From NCBI GenBank assembly GCA_020630875.1, contig JAHDIH010000004.1, positions 243,400 through 307,399 of the forward strand: a stretch of 64,000 nt of DNA. The letters are read 5' to 3'. The stretch's first letter is position 1. Every line of letters starts with the position of its first letter. The notes beneath the pieces were generated by a model, which searched no databases, was not told the origin of the DNA, and was given only the letters and a program-made list of their open reading frames with translations. This stretch comes from Deltaproteobacteria bacterium. Its GTDB lineage: Bacteria > Myxococcota_A > Polyangia > Haliangiales > Haliangiaceae. The position numbers and the translations under genes are program-made. Positions 1 to 8,469 of the stretch are shown here, piece by piece.

Positions 1-96
1 GACGCCGTAAGAAAAAAAATTATCGCCTACAAACAAACACTCTCTTCAAGTGTCCTCAAGAAGTGTCAAGTTCTCGAAACCAAGGGTTGGAAATAG

Positions 97-834
97 ATGC
101 TTCTAAAACTAACCTTTGTATTGATTGTCCTTTCTACGCTCGCATGCAACGACGCTTCCGAGAAAACCGCAACACGGGCAGCTCAGATTGACGAATCTAA
201 GTCTGCCGCACCCAAAGCGGATGAAAAAGAATGGAACCGTCGTCGCGTCAAAGAGTTCACGAATGCCAACAAGACGCAGCTAGGAGTCTTAGCTAAAGAG
301 ATTGGTGTCAAAATCGGTGCCAAAGCGCCAGATGCCACGCTAAAAAACTCAGAGGGACAAACCGTAAGCTTGAGTTCGACATGGAAAGAAGGTTCAGCTC
401 TTGTAGTTTTCTATAGAGGAGGATGGTGTCCTTACTGCAACTCACAAATGCGAGACTTGACCCTCTCCGCTCAGGATTTTGCCGAAAGAGCCATTACGCC
501 TGTGGCAATCAGCGTCGATACAATCGATGAAACTGCCAAAACGGACAGGACGTACAATATTCCTTTTCCTCTTCTCTCAGACCCAGAATTACTAGCTCAT
601 AAAGCTTGGAACGTAACTAACGTCGTCGACGATGCCGGGCATCAGCGCCTCTTGGGATTTGGGATAGACATAGAGAAAGCCTCGGGGCAAAAGCACCGTA
701 CCATTGGCGTTCCATCGATGTTTTTGGTCGACAACCAGGGAATCGTACGGTGGGCTCATGCTGATCCAAAATACAAAATCCGACCGAGAGCCAAAGATGT
801 TCTAGAGGCGATAGACGCCCTGACCAAAAAGTAG
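97..834 (+). CDS. Peroxiredoxin-like (AhpC/TSA) lipoprotein
   Basis: A 245-residue thioredoxin-fold protein of the AhpC/TSA peroxiredoxin-like family, which reduces peroxides through a reactive cysteine. The N-terminus is a lipoprotein signal (hydrophobic stretch ending LSTLAC at about residue 17), so the enzyme should sit on a membrane facing the periplasm. After a charged linker, the fold begins near residue 75; the active-site segment FYRGGWCPYCNSQM near residue 110 carries a CxxC pair. It ends with the GVPSMFLVDNQGIVRW strand typical of thioredoxin folds. The yaaA peroxide-stress gene follows 80 bp downstream on the same strand, so both may serve peroxide defence. The physiological reductant is unknown. 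Confidence 0.85.
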   Translation: MLLKLTFVLIVLSTLACNDASEKTATRAAQIDESKSAAPKADEKEWNRRRVKEFTNANKTQLGVLAKEIGVKIGAKAPDATLKNSEGQTVSLSSTWKEGSALVVFYRGGWCPYCNSQMRDLTLSAQDFAERAITPVAISVDTIDETAKTDRTYNIPFPLLSDPELLAHKAWNVTNVVDDAGHQRLLGFGIDIEKASGQKHRTIGVPSMFLVDNQGIVRWAHADPKYKIRPRAKDVLEAIDALTKK

Positions 835-915
835 ACCTACAAACCCATAGAGTTTTCTTAAGCGTCATTTTCCCTTTCATTTTTGGGGGGACTATTGTCT
901 TGTAGTCTAACCAGA

Positions 916-1710
916 ATGTTACACGTGATTTCGCCATCAAAGACCCTGAATTTCGAAGCCTTGGACTACGGGGAAATAGCCCGCAAGGTAACCAAACCAA
1001 GAAGTCTCGAAGAAAGTAGCGTCTTGATCCAAGACCTAAAAGAACTCTCTTCGATTGAAGTTCAAAAGCTAATGAAGGTTAGTGAAAAAATCGCCAACCT
1101 TAATGTAGAGCGTTACCGCTCATTCGAAACTCCATTTACGCCAGCCAACTCTAAACCCGCAGGTTTCGCTTTCAAAGGCGACGTATATCGTGGTCTAGAC
1201 TTCGAGTCTCTCACCGATGAGCAAGTTCAGTTTGCACAAACCCATCTCAGAGTTTTGTCTGGGCTTTACGGCGTTTTGCGTCCCATGGACCTAATCCAAC
1301 CCTACAGATTGGAGATGGGTACCAAATTTAGGAACGACTTAGGTAAAAATCTCTATGAATTCTGGGGGGAAAAAATCACAAACAAGCTCAACAAAGACTT
1401 AAAAGAGTCAGGCAGCGACTACCTCATCAATCTAGCGTCGCAAGAATATTTTAAGGCGATAAAACGTAACAAGCTCAACAAACCTGTGTTGGACATTCAG
1501 TTCAAGGAACTCAGAGACGACAAATACAAAATCATTGCATTCTCTGCCAAGTACGCCAGAGGACTGATGAGTCGATTCATCATTGAAAATGGGGTAGCCA
1601 ACGAGCAAGCGTTAAAAGATTTCAACGTCGATGGCTACTCATGGAACTCAAAGTTGAGCGGCGAACAAGAGTGGATTTTTACAAGGACTCGCCCCGCAAA
1701 GAAAAACTAA
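916..1710 (+). CDS. yaaA: YaaA family peroxide stress protein
   Basis: A 264-residue YaaA (DUF328) protein. In E. coli this family lowers free iron during hydrogen peroxide stress and binds DNA. The start at 916 gives the family N-terminus MLHVISPSKTLNFE; the frame is open 11 codons further upstream, but that extension has no family match. Family segments visible include SGLYGVLRPMDLIQPYRLEMGTK and VINLASQEYFKA-like text (LINLASQEYF), with a C-terminal SGEQEWIFTR. Length is normal for the family. A weak TAGTCT -10 lies 7 nt before the start, so translation may be leaderless. Confidence 0.9.
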   Translation: MLHVISPSKTLNFEALDYGEIARKVTKPRSLEESSVLIQDLKELSSIEVQKLMKVSEKIANLNVERYRSFETPFTPANSKPAGFAFKGDVYRGLDFESLTDEQVQFAQTHLRVLSGLYGVLRPMDLIQPYRLEMGTKFRNDLGKNLYEFWGEKITNKLNKDLKESGSDYLINLASQEYFKAIKRNKLNKPVLDIQFKELRDDKYKIIAFSAKYARGLMSRFIIENGVANEQALKDFNVDGYSWNSKLSGEQEWIFTRTRPAKKN

Positions 1711-1789
1711 TAATCGTTGGTTTCAGTGCCGAGCATTGTGCTCTTCAAGAGTAATCGTATTGGCTTTTTTATATTTTAGGTGCCTTTAC

Positions 1790-1807
1790 TGAGATCCCGG
1801 GATCTCA
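1790..1807. promoter_or_regulatory. 18-bp perfect palindrome, possible operator
   Basis: TGAGATCCCGGGATCTCA reads the same on both strands. It lies between yaaA and the small gene at 1915 and has no T-run after it, so it is more likely a protein-binding site than a terminator. No function is shown. Confidence 0.35.
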
Positions 1808-1914
1808 AGAAATCCACTTTCTGACATGACGATCCCCCCGCTTTTGCATTGCGGTTGGTTGGTCTGCTCCAGGTCGACTGATAGCGTATTTCGGAAATCT
1901 GAAAAGGTCGAATC

Positions 1915-2079
1915 ATGAAAAACAAAACAACACGCAAACGTACCAAGACATCATCACGCACAACTCGATCGAACGTTACGATCGCTACCATCCTTGAAGC
2001 ATACCAGGCATCGTTCGCCGACGACGAAGAGTACGAAGATCGACACTTCGATGTAGGAAGATTTTTTCAAGCGCAATAA
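1915..2079 (+). CDS. Small basic hypothetical protein (54 aa)
   Basis: An ATG with an AAAAGG ribosome-binding sequence 6-7 nt upstream opens a 54-codon frame. The first 20 residues are Lys/Arg/Thr/Ser rich (MKNKTTRKRTKTSSRTTRSN); then comes a short amphipathic helix and an acidic patch (FADDEEYEDRH), ending GRFFQAQ. The bipartite basic/acidic layout could fit nucleic-acid binding, but no family is recognised. It shares the strand and spacing with the next small gene. It could be a chance frame; the ribosome-binding site is the main support. Confidence 0.45.
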   Translation: MKNKTTRKRTKTSSRTTRSNVTIATILEAYQASFADDEEYEDRHFDVGRFFQAQ

Positions 2080-2156
2080 TAATTCGTACAATTTGCAAAA
2101 TCGCCCAATACGACATGAGCAATGACAACCCCGTTCCATGCTAAGATCTATGTGCA

Positions 2157-2309
2157 ATGTGCCTTATTTGTATAGAGTTTCAAAAGCAAGCCATGACTGT
2201 CCGCGAAGCAAGGCGTGCTTTGGGTGAAATGCGTGAGAAGGTGGGAGAAGCACATACAGAAGAAGTTGAAGAAATGCTACGAGAAGCAGAAGTGACTCAA
2301 GAGCACTAA
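2157..2309 (+). CDS. Small CxxC protein (50 aa)
   Basis: A 50-codon frame starting MCLICIEFQKQAMTVREARR. It has a CxxC at residues 2-5 followed by a highly charged helical body (ALGEMREKVGEAHTEEVEEML). The Cys pair right after the start plus a helical tail resembles small CxxC proteins seen in other deltaproteobacterial-type genomes, but I cannot name a family. An internal ATG at 2193 would remove the Cys pair; the longer frame is preferred for that reason. No clear ribosome-binding site is present. Confidence 0.5.
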   Translation: MCLICIEFQKQAMTVREARRALGEMREKVGEAHTEEVEEMLREAEVTQEH

Positions 2310-2438
2310 AGTCAATGCAGCTCTAGCCCCCCTGCATCGACCCCAATGTATTCTCGTTAGTACATGACGCTTACTCCCAACGTATCGCAACGTGCATTTG
2401 AAAAACTTAGCATCTACTGCACAGCATGAACTTGGGGC

Positions 2439-3410
2439 TTGGCTTCAGTCCGTTTTGCTATAGAGGAAGTGGAATCCACCAACGGACTGATACTCGCACT
2501 GACCGGTATCGGTTTCGCTATCTCTTACCTACTCAGTGCTAGTGGGCTAGTTCGTACAAGCTCACTTCAAAATGTTGCGTTAGCTTGCGTCGCCGCGATG
2601 GCAATCAACGAAGGTCACTTGCTCTCCGAAGCGTTATTCTTTCTTCCGTTACTTCCTAGTGTCGTTGTTTTTCTGGGGGGCCGAAAACAGGGGTACCTTT
2701 CTTTGGTGTCGTCGTTAGCAACAATCCTGCTTCTAGCGGCTACTCAAATCACCGACACGTCTCTATTCCCGATTTTCCATTTAGCATCACTAGTCGGAGC
2801 ACTTGGAATCTCATTTATACTTAGTTCGACTTACGCGACAATGCAATTGGAGCTAGAAAGAATTAGAGAGAGACAATTTACGATGCAGCAAAGTAACCTC
2901 GAAAGAGAAAACTCCCAACTTGAAAATTGGCTTCTCACCGACCCTCTTACAAAAGTAGGAAGCCGCGTTCTTCTGGAGCAAGAGTTGACGAGTCTATGCC
3001 ATTCCCAAAATACGAATTTTGCGCTGCTCTATTTGGAGCTAAATGGTTTCAAAGCGGTCAACGATACCCATGGCCACGAAGCTGGCGATAGAGTATTGGT
3101 GGAAACAGGTAAGGCCATCAGGCGTAAAACAAGAGCGACAGATATCACCGCTCGGCTTGGCGGAGATGAATTCGCAATTATTTTACCTGAGGTATCAGGT
3201 GAGAAAGCACTAGCCAACATCGCTTCCGACATAGCATCTGCAGTAGAACCAACATTTTCCGACAAAGACGACCAAAAGTTACCACTGTCTGCAAGTATCG
3301 GTACCACGCTGTACCAACCTGGGGAGGAGGCAAGAACCGTCTTAGCGAGAGCGGACAAAGCCATGTTCCGGGCTAAAAGGTCCGCAGCAAAAGGCCCAGT
3401 GTTACTTTAA
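2439..3410 (+). CDS. Membrane diguanylate cyclase (GGDEF)
   Basis: A diguanylate cyclase that makes c-di-GMP from two GTP. Residues about 15-130 hold several membrane helices (for example LILALTGIGFAISYLL and SLVSSLATILLLAA), followed by a short coiled coil, then the GGDEF domain from LTDPLTKVGSR near residue 163. The active-site motif GGDEF is intact, and RATD sits five residues upstream, matching the inhibitory I-site RxxD, so product feedback is likely. The track start is TTG; a GTG ten codons downstream (EEVES region) is an alternative. The membrane part is a sensor of unknown input. Confidence 0.88.
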   Translation: MASVRFAIEEVESTNGLILALTGIGFAISYLLSASGLVRTSSLQNVALACVAAMAINEGHLLSEALFFLPLLPSVVVFLGGRKQGYLSLVSSLATILLLAATQITDTSLFPIFHLASLVGALGISFILSSTYATMQLELERIRERQFTMQQSNLERENSQLENWLLTDPLTKVGSRVLLEQELTSLCHSQNTNFALLYLELNGFKAVNDTHGHEAGDRVLVETGKAIRRKTRATDITARLGGDEFAIILPEVSGEKALANIASDIASAVEPTFSDKDDQKLPLSASIGTTLYQPGEEARTVLARADKAMFRAKRSAAKGPVLL

Positions 3411-3477
3411 GTCACTTGGGTTAATTAAGACATTATCGAGAAAGAGTGTTGACCGTTTCTCTTAGCAATCCAGTCAA

Positions 3478-3666
3478 CTAATCTGGTCGCGTTGCTTCTT
3501 CTTCCGCGGCTTCGGCAGCTGCAGCTGCGGCCGCTTCTTCCGCTGCGGCTTCGGCGGCTGCGGCCGCTTTTTTTGCGGCTTTTTCCGCAGCTTTGGCTTC
3601 TCGCTTAGCCTGCTTTTTTTGTTCGCGTTCACGACGTTTGTAATCTTTGCTTGGTGTAACGGACAT
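3478..3666 (-). CDS. Small Lys/Ala-rich helical protein
   Basis: A 62-residue low-complexity protein: a basic first third (KDYKRREREQKKQAKREAK) runs into an alanine-rich helix with Glu, ending EEEATRPD. The ATG has GAGTGAG about 5 nt upstream. The composition resembles histone H1-like or alanine-rich nucleoid-associated tails, but such composition also arises by chance, and the GC-rich alanine tract is unlike its neighbours. Confidence 0.5.
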   Translation of the reverse strand: MSVTPSKDYKRREREQKKQAKREAKAAEKAAKKAAAAAEAAAEEAAAAAAAEAAEEEATRPD

Positions 3667-3849
3667 ATTTTTCTCACTCTAGAATAGGGTTCGTTTTTCG
3701 CTTCTTTCAAAACGACTAACCTTTTCGGAGATACTATCACAAGTTTGCAGAATCTACGCTCGACAATTTCGCTTAGCTAGATATCTATCTACTTTTATTT
3801 GGAAAACTTTCCTATCGGTCACGAAAATTCGATTGGTAGAACGATGAAG

Positions 3850-4368
3850 TCACTTAACCATATTGAGTCCCCAATTTACACGGAACGTCAGCTGTCCCAT
3901 ACCCCGCCACCGATTGAAAGACACATCGTGTTGACTAATGACGCCGACTCCAAACTCTGCAAGGTTGTCTAGAATTGGCCATCGTGCTTCAGCAGAAGCT
4001 CGTGGTCCCCAAGTAAGGTCAGTGCTAAGGAATCCTCCAACGCCAAAGTCGAAACCAAATTGTTCATGCCTGCCCAGCAAATAGCGTCCCTCAGCGAACC
4101 ACTCTGTGGCTCGCTCGCTTTTTACAAAGTTTGTAGCTCCCCCACCTATGGACCAATGTCCATCAAACTCAAAATTAGGTTGCCAGGTCAGAGCCAACTC
4201 TCCTTCAGTGGTAAGCCCCAAATCTGGTACTGCCTCGGTTGCTGCAACAGCGACTAAAATAATAGTGAACAAAGTGGCAATTCCCCGTTCGAATGACGGC
4301 TTTTTCTCTGCGTTCGCCGAAGATGACAGCGTAACGGAGAACACCACAACAAGAATCAAACCTTTCAT
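3850..4368 (-). CDS. Secreted hypothetical protein, probable beta-barrel
   Basis: 172 residues with a clear Sec signal peptide (MKGLILVVVFSVTLSSSANA). The mature part alternates hydrophobic and polar residues with many Gly and aromatic positions (GGATNF, GFDFGVGGFLS, FGVGVISQHDVSF) and ends in a beta strand (LTFRVNWGLNMVK), which suggests a small outer-membrane barrel. No family is recognised. It sits 69 bp downstream of the malic enzyme gene on the same strand. Confidence 0.6.
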   Translation of the reverse strand: MKGLILVVVFSVTLSSSANAEKKPSFERGIATLFTIILVAVAATEAVPDLGLTTEGELALTWQPNFEFDGHWSIGGGATNFVKSERATEWFAEGRYLLGRHEQFGFDFGVGGFLSTDLTWGPRASAEARWPILDNLAEFGVGVISQHDVSFNRWRGMGQLTFRVNWGLNMVK

Positions 4369-4437
4369 TAGTTGAGAGTCGCACTAACGACTTTGACATT
4401 CCAACCTTTGGGGGGCTGTGCCAGATATTGCCAAACG

Positions 4438-6054
4438 CTAATACCTTGGATCGTACATCTTGCCAATAATGTACTCTCTGATGTCGTTCGGTCGGGGCAA
4501 CTTCGCTACGCCTTCAACATAAGCTTGCTCTGCCACTGCGACGGCGATTTCTGCCGAGACTCCTCGAATATCAGTGAGTGCCGGATAGAGAGAGCCTGAA
4601 TCAATTCGCTCTTGAGCAACAAGCGAGGCAAGTGTCCTTGCGGCAGCTAAGAACATCGCTTCGCTAATCCTGGAAGCATGACATGATATAGCCCCCAAAC
4701 CTACCCCCGGAAAAATGTAAGCGTTGTTGCCCTGCCCCGGTACATGCGTTTGGCCATTCATCTCTACAGGCTGAAAGGGGCTGCCACTTGAGAAGATCGC
4801 GCGTCCTCCAGACCAACGATAGGCTTGCTCAGCAGTGCATTCCGCACGCGACGTAGGATTGGAAAGTGCGAATATTGCGGGACGTTGATTTACCTGCGCC
4901 ATCGCTTCAATAACTTCCCTGGTAAAGGTCCCAGGAGAACCAGTGGCGCCGATTAGAACGTTAGGCTTGATCGAATTGATTCCTTCTACCAAAGACATGG
5001 CAGGTAGATCCCTCGCGTATTGCTTGTTATGCTCTCGAAGAACTTCCCGTGACTTGACGACGATACCAGTTCGGTCAGCGAAAGTTATGCGAGATATGGC
5101 TTCGGTGTGAGGTACTCCAGCAGCAACGAGCGCTTCTAAAGTTAGATCGGCAATCCCCGTTGCGGCTGATCCTGCTCCCAAAAACATAACTCGCAAGTCT
5201 TTGAATTGTTCGCCTGTAATCCGTGTAGAAGCGTAGATTCCTGCAAGAGCAACCGCAGCGGTGCCTTGAATATCATCGTTGAAACAAAATACCTTGTCCC
5301 GATACTTACGAAGAAGTTTATACGCATTGGCCGTAAAGAAGTCTTCAAACTGAAGAAGCATATGGGGCCACTTGTCGAATAGTGCTGTGATAAGTTCGTG
5401 AAGAAGTTCGTCGTAAGCTTGTCCCTTAAGACGCGGCATGCGGGTTCCAAGATACAAAGGATCATCGATAAGTTCTTGAGTCTTGGTACCAACGTCTAGC
5501 ATTATTGGCATGCAATGTTCAGGAGCGATGCCAGCGCATGCGGTGTACAAAGCGAGCTTGCCAATAGGAATTCCCATACCGTTCGAGCCCAGATCTCCAA
5601 GTCCCAAGATTCGTTCGCCATCGGTGAGTACCGCCACCTTTACTTTCTCCTCGGGCCAGTTGTCGAGCATTTGACGAATTTGTCCCTTGTCGGCAGACGA
5701 GACGTAGAAGCCGCGCGGACGTCTAAAAATATGAGCGAACTCTTTGCAAGCTTGTCCGACCGTCGGCGTGTAAACGATTGGCATCAGCTCCTCAATATTA
5801 TCGATAAGGGTTCGATAAAACAGCCTTTCGTTTCGATCCTGCAAAACCCGCAACGAAATGTACTTCTCAATGTCGAAACCCTTACGACGAAGACCTAAGA
5901 GAACGCGGTCGACCTGCTCCTCCATGCTACTGACGCCAGCCGGCAGCAATCCACGGAGCCCCAAGTCATCACGCTCTTGCAAAGTAAATGCTGTTGACTT
6001 GTTGGTGGCTGTACGAAGCAGCAGCTCTACGCCTTGTGGGGGTTGGTCGTCCAT
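4438..6054 (-). CDS. maeA: NAD-dependent malic enzyme
   Basis: A 538-residue malic enzyme that converts malate to pyruvate and CO2 with NAD(P) reduction. The N-terminal domain has the signature MPIVYTPTVGQACKEF and the RGFYVS segment. The metal and substrate region reads FEDFFTANAYKLLRKYRDKVFCFNDDIQGT, with the acidic metal ligands ED and DD. The nucleotide-binding domain contains FLGAGSAATGIADL, and ALSNPTSRAECTAEQAY and FPGVGLGAI are conserved C-terminal blocks. The length matches the long NAD-type (SfcA/ME2) enzymes. It is likely monocistronic. Confidence 0.95.
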   Translation of the reverse strand: MDDQPPQGVELLLRTATNKSTAFTLQERDDLGLRGLLPAGVSSMEEQVDRVLLGLRRKGFDIEKYISLRVLQDRNERLFYRTLIDNIEELMPIVYTPTVGQACKEFAHIFRRPRGFYVSSADKGQIRQMLDNWPEEKVKVAVLTDGERILGLGDLGSNGMGIPIGKLALYTACAGIAPEHCMPIMLDVGTKTQELIDDPLYLGTRMPRLKGQAYDELLHELITALFDKWPHMLLQFEDFFTANAYKLLRKYRDKVFCFNDDIQGTAAVALAGIYASTRITGEQFKDLRVMFLGAGSAATGIADLTLEALVAAGVPHTEAISRITFADRTGIVVKSREVLREHNKQYARDLPAMSLVEGINSIKPNVLIGATGSPGTFTREVIEAMAQVNQRPAIFALSNPTSRAECTAEQAYRWSGGRAIFSSGSPFQPVEMNGQTHVPGQGNNAYIFPGVGLGAISCHASRISEAMFLAAARTLASLVAQERIDSGSLYPALTDIRGVSAEIAVAVAEQAYVEGVAKLPRPNDIREYIIGKMYDPRY

Positions 6055-6137
6055 AGATCATGAGTGTACCCTCTTTATGTAGCTCAAGGGTGATGACGTC
6101 AACGATTTCACAGGATGGTCAACTTCAATTGCCGTAT

Positions 6138-6806
6138 CTAGTTCTTAAGCATCGTTCGTATGGACTCTTCTATTTGTCCGCCACAATAAAGACGGCCCCA
6201 CATCTCTTGTTGAGAACCGACTAGTTTCCTGATCCCTGGATTGAGTCCCACTTGATCGCAACGGTTTAGTACAACGGGAGCATGCTTCCTAACAATTGGT
6301 TGCATCCCTGGAAGACACCTTTCAATTGTTGCCCAAAGGGCATGGTGAACTACGTCGACTGCACTTAGAACAGCGTTTTGGTCCAGCGAATGTTCGAAAA
6401 CGGAAAGCCACATTGGCAGTCGTTCCGAATAGAAACGATCCCAAGAGTTTTTATCCCACATTTGTGAACCGTTAGATCGTGTGATTTCACTAAGGACATC
6501 GATAGCATCTCCAATCGCTTTTCCTAACCGTGCCCGCGCATGTGGCGAAGCTTCAATCAACTCCAAAACTTCAGCGACATAAACTACGATTGCTGTTGCT
6601 TGCGATAAACCTATATTCTCTTTGTGATCGAGCAATATCGGAGGCCCGACGAATGGCACCGGTTTCTCTAACATTGGAAGCGTCTTGATTCTCTCGATTT
6701 CCCCAAAACCAGAGATGTCATTAAAGGGCACCTCAGCGTAGGCAAAGAGTTCCCTTACGAAATTTCCCCTAAATGGTAACGGCCAGTAATAGAATGAAAA
6801 TCTCAC
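6138..6806 (-). CDS. Glutathione S-transferase family protein
   Basis: About 222 residues with a GST thioredoxin-like half followed by an all-helical half. The start is placed at GTG 6806, giving MRFSFYYWPLPFRGNFVRELF, the usual strand-helix opening; a TTG 18 bp upstream adds MLLWFA. The substrate-proximal segment PVPFVGPPILLD and the helix SQATAIVVYVAEVLEL correspond to the cis-Pro loop and the start of the C-terminal domain. The substrate is unknown. It ends 84 bp upstream of maeA on the same strand. Confidence 0.8.
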   Translation of the reverse strand: MRFSFYYWPLPFRGNFVRELFAYAEVPFNDISGFGEIERIKTLPMLEKPVPFVGPPILLDHKENIGLSQATAIVVYVAEVLELIEASPHARARLGKAIGDAIDVLSEITRSNGSQMWDKNSWDRFYSERLPMWLSVFEHSLDQNAVLSAVDVVHHALWATIERCLPGMQPIVRKHAPVVLNRCDQVGLNPGIRKLVGSQQEMWGRLYCGGQIEESIRTMLKN

Positions 6807-6958
6807 AGCGAACCATAGTAGCAATTCGAAACGACGCCAACTTCTTCCCTCCCATAAAAATCATTAGTTTCAGTTACTTAAAAGGAAACCTGATGGAGTT
6901 ACAGTTACTACAGTAAGATACTAGTAGTGTTCTTGCTCACAACAGCGTGCAATGAACT

Positions 6959-7621
6959 ATGTTCAAAAATGCTGCCAGTCTTGTAGTCATCCTTAGTCTA
7001 TCCGCATGTGCCACCGAAGAAGAAGGTGAGTTGGTAGCACCCCCAGAAGGAGCCCAACCCTTGGCGGTTCAGACAGTAGATGCTGTGAGCCCATCACGCG
7101 CTGTAGTTACGTTTAGCGGCGAAGACCTAATCGATACTTCTCTGGAAGCTGAGTGGTTCTACGTAAATCAAGGGACTAACGGCTCAGGTTGGGGATGCGG
7201 ACGTTGGCATGGTGGTGATTCTATTGCCGTGGAAGGACTGCAACCAGAAACCGAATATACTATTTCCATCCACTATGTGAACGGCGAGATTTCTCAAGGC
7301 GTAACAATTACCACCCCAGCCCTTGGCGAAGACGAAGAAGCACCAATAGTAGAATCAACTCGAATCGGATCATTTACTTCCGTGCCCAACGTAGCTTTTG
7401 TAACTGCCAGCGATGCCAGCGGCGTCTCTACCGTAGACTTCTTAGTTGACGATGTGTTGGTAGATACTTACGAGGTTCACAAATTCATCCGCCAACAAGA
7501 TGCAGAGGCGGGTGGACGTTATCACGGAGAACTTCCAGATGACTTAAGCGAGACTGCGGTTGTAACAGCGGTTCTAACTGACTTGCTTGGTAACAAAACT
7601 ACCGTACAAATTACCAAGTAA
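6959..7621 (+). CDS. Hypothetical lipoprotein with Ig/FN3-like strands
   Basis: 220 residues with a lipobox LSLSAC at about residue 17. The mature protein has two beta-sandwich-like segments: one around residues 40-115 (VDAVSPSRAVVTFSGEDL to TPALGEDEEAP) and a second beginning STRIGSFTSVPNVAFVTASDASGVSTVDFLVDDV, which is typical of bacterial Ig-like domains describing a change along an axis. No enzymatic motif is present. A strong terminator follows 22 bp downstream. Confidence 0.65.
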   Translation: MFKNAASLVVILSLSACATEEEGELVAPPEGAQPLAVQTVDAVSPSRAVVTFSGEDLIDTSLEAEWFYVNQGTNGSGWGCGRWHGGDSIAVEGLQPETEYTISIHYVNGEISQGVTITTPALGEDEEAPIVESTRIGSFTSVPNVAFVTASDASGVSTVDFLVDDVLVDTYEVHKFIRQQDAEAGGRYHGELPDDLSETAVVTAVLTDLLGNKTTVQITK

Positions 7622-7642
7622 TTCCGTACGCGAAATGCTTTT

Positions 7643-7676
7643 AAGGAGGTCTGAGTAATCAGTCCTCCTTTTTTGT
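7643..7676 (+). terminator. Rho-independent terminator after the lipoprotein gene
   Basis: AAGGAGG pairs with CCTCCTT around an inner CTGA/TCAG stem, followed by a run of six T. Confidence 0.85.
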
Positions 7677-7691
7677 CAAAACATAGTATCC

Positions 7692-8309
7692 TTACGAGAG
7701 GACATTCCTAAAAGTCAGATTTATTCTCGGATTTGTCGTCTTTGTTTCTTTGGGGATAGAGTGTTTCCATTGCAACTGCAGATCTCCGCTCATTACCAAC
7801 AGACTCCCGTGCTCAAGGCTCGTCCTGTAAGTGTCATACTGTTTGTGCTTCAGCCAAAACCTTCGCTCACCGCCGAGGGAGACAGAAAATATCGTGGCCT
7901 CGACTCCTAGTTCAGGCTCATTGTCACTGTGCCATCCCATGGAGTCGGCGCCATCGCGATACAAATTTGCTAACACGGAATTGACAGGAATACTAAACTC
8001 TTCTTGTAGTCGATGTCGCAATTGAGACAATTCTTTAGTCCAGTTCATAGGTGTGTTGGTTCGTCCCGAGTACTTATAATTAGCGCCGGGATCCCCCACC
8101 CAACAACAGAGACGTGGTTCCAAAACTTCTTTGCCGAACATGCGAATGGTTCTTTGCTTCCAAGGAAGCGTATCAAGAAATGTTTCAAACAATTCGCGTG
8201 CTTCTTGCTCAGGCAACCAATCACTGAAATACCTGAGCTTACCAACCAGTTCGCTAGGCATGGGGCAAAGCTCAGTCAACTTGTTGCCATCCAGGAAGCC
8301 AATGCGCAC
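7692..8309 (-). CDS. alkB: AlkB-type 2OG-Fe(II) dioxygenase
   Basis: A 205-residue AlkB-like demethylase that removes alkyl lesions from DNA or RNA by oxidation using Fe(II) and 2-oxoglutarate. Iron ligands appear as HSD (in MGWHSDNEPEL) and the later H in WKHSIPKE; the 2-oxoglutarate Arg pair is in PRINLTFR. The track start is GTG at 8309; TTG 8279 or ATG 8261 (MPSELVGKLRYF) is equally possible, since the upstream gene ends at 8272. It is the last gene of a seven-gene minus-strand operon with photolyase-related proteins, which supports a role in DNA repair. Confidence 0.9.
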   Translation of the reverse strand: MRIGFLDGNKLTELCPMPSELVGKLRYFSDWLPEQEARELFETFLDTLPWKQRTIRMFGKEVLEPRLCCWVGDPGANYKYSGRTNTPMNWTKELSQLRHRLQEEFSIPVNSVLANLYRDGADSMGWHSDNEPELGVEATIFSVSLGGERRFWLKHKQYDTYRTSLEHGSLLVMSGDLQLQWKHSIPKETKTTNPRINLTFRNVLS

Positions 8310-8469
8310 TTTGCCGTAGCCAGTCTTTCGTTACCCCACGAACCACCTGACTTACCACGCACTTCAACACCACCTTGTCATTACGAATGGACACTATTTC
8401 GAAATGCCTATCGCCAGGGGCGTTAGCGGTCCATTTTCCTCCCACGCGTATTGGTAGTTTGCTACTCAA
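8272..8469 (-). CDS. TIGR02450 family Trp-rich small protein
   Basis: A 65-residue protein with the family pattern KWTA...P..HFE.V...VVL...V near its start and W(L)PGW near its end. The family is small, of unknown function, and often sits beside photolyase or DUF2256 genes. The TTG start overlaps the TGA stop of the photolyase-like gene (TTGA), indicating translational coupling. Confidence 0.75.
   Translation of the reverse strand: MSSKLPIRVGGKWTANAPGDRHFEIVSIRNDKVVLKCVVSQVVRGVTKDWLRQSAHWLPGWQQVD

Noticed and set aside
617..1000. 127-residue minus-strand frame opposite the peroxiredoxin and yaaA
   Set aside because: Overlaps two well-supported genes and has atypical composition.
1776..2157. 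Two minus-strand frames between yaaA and the GGDEF gene
   Set aside because: No start signals, and the plus-strand small frames are better supported.
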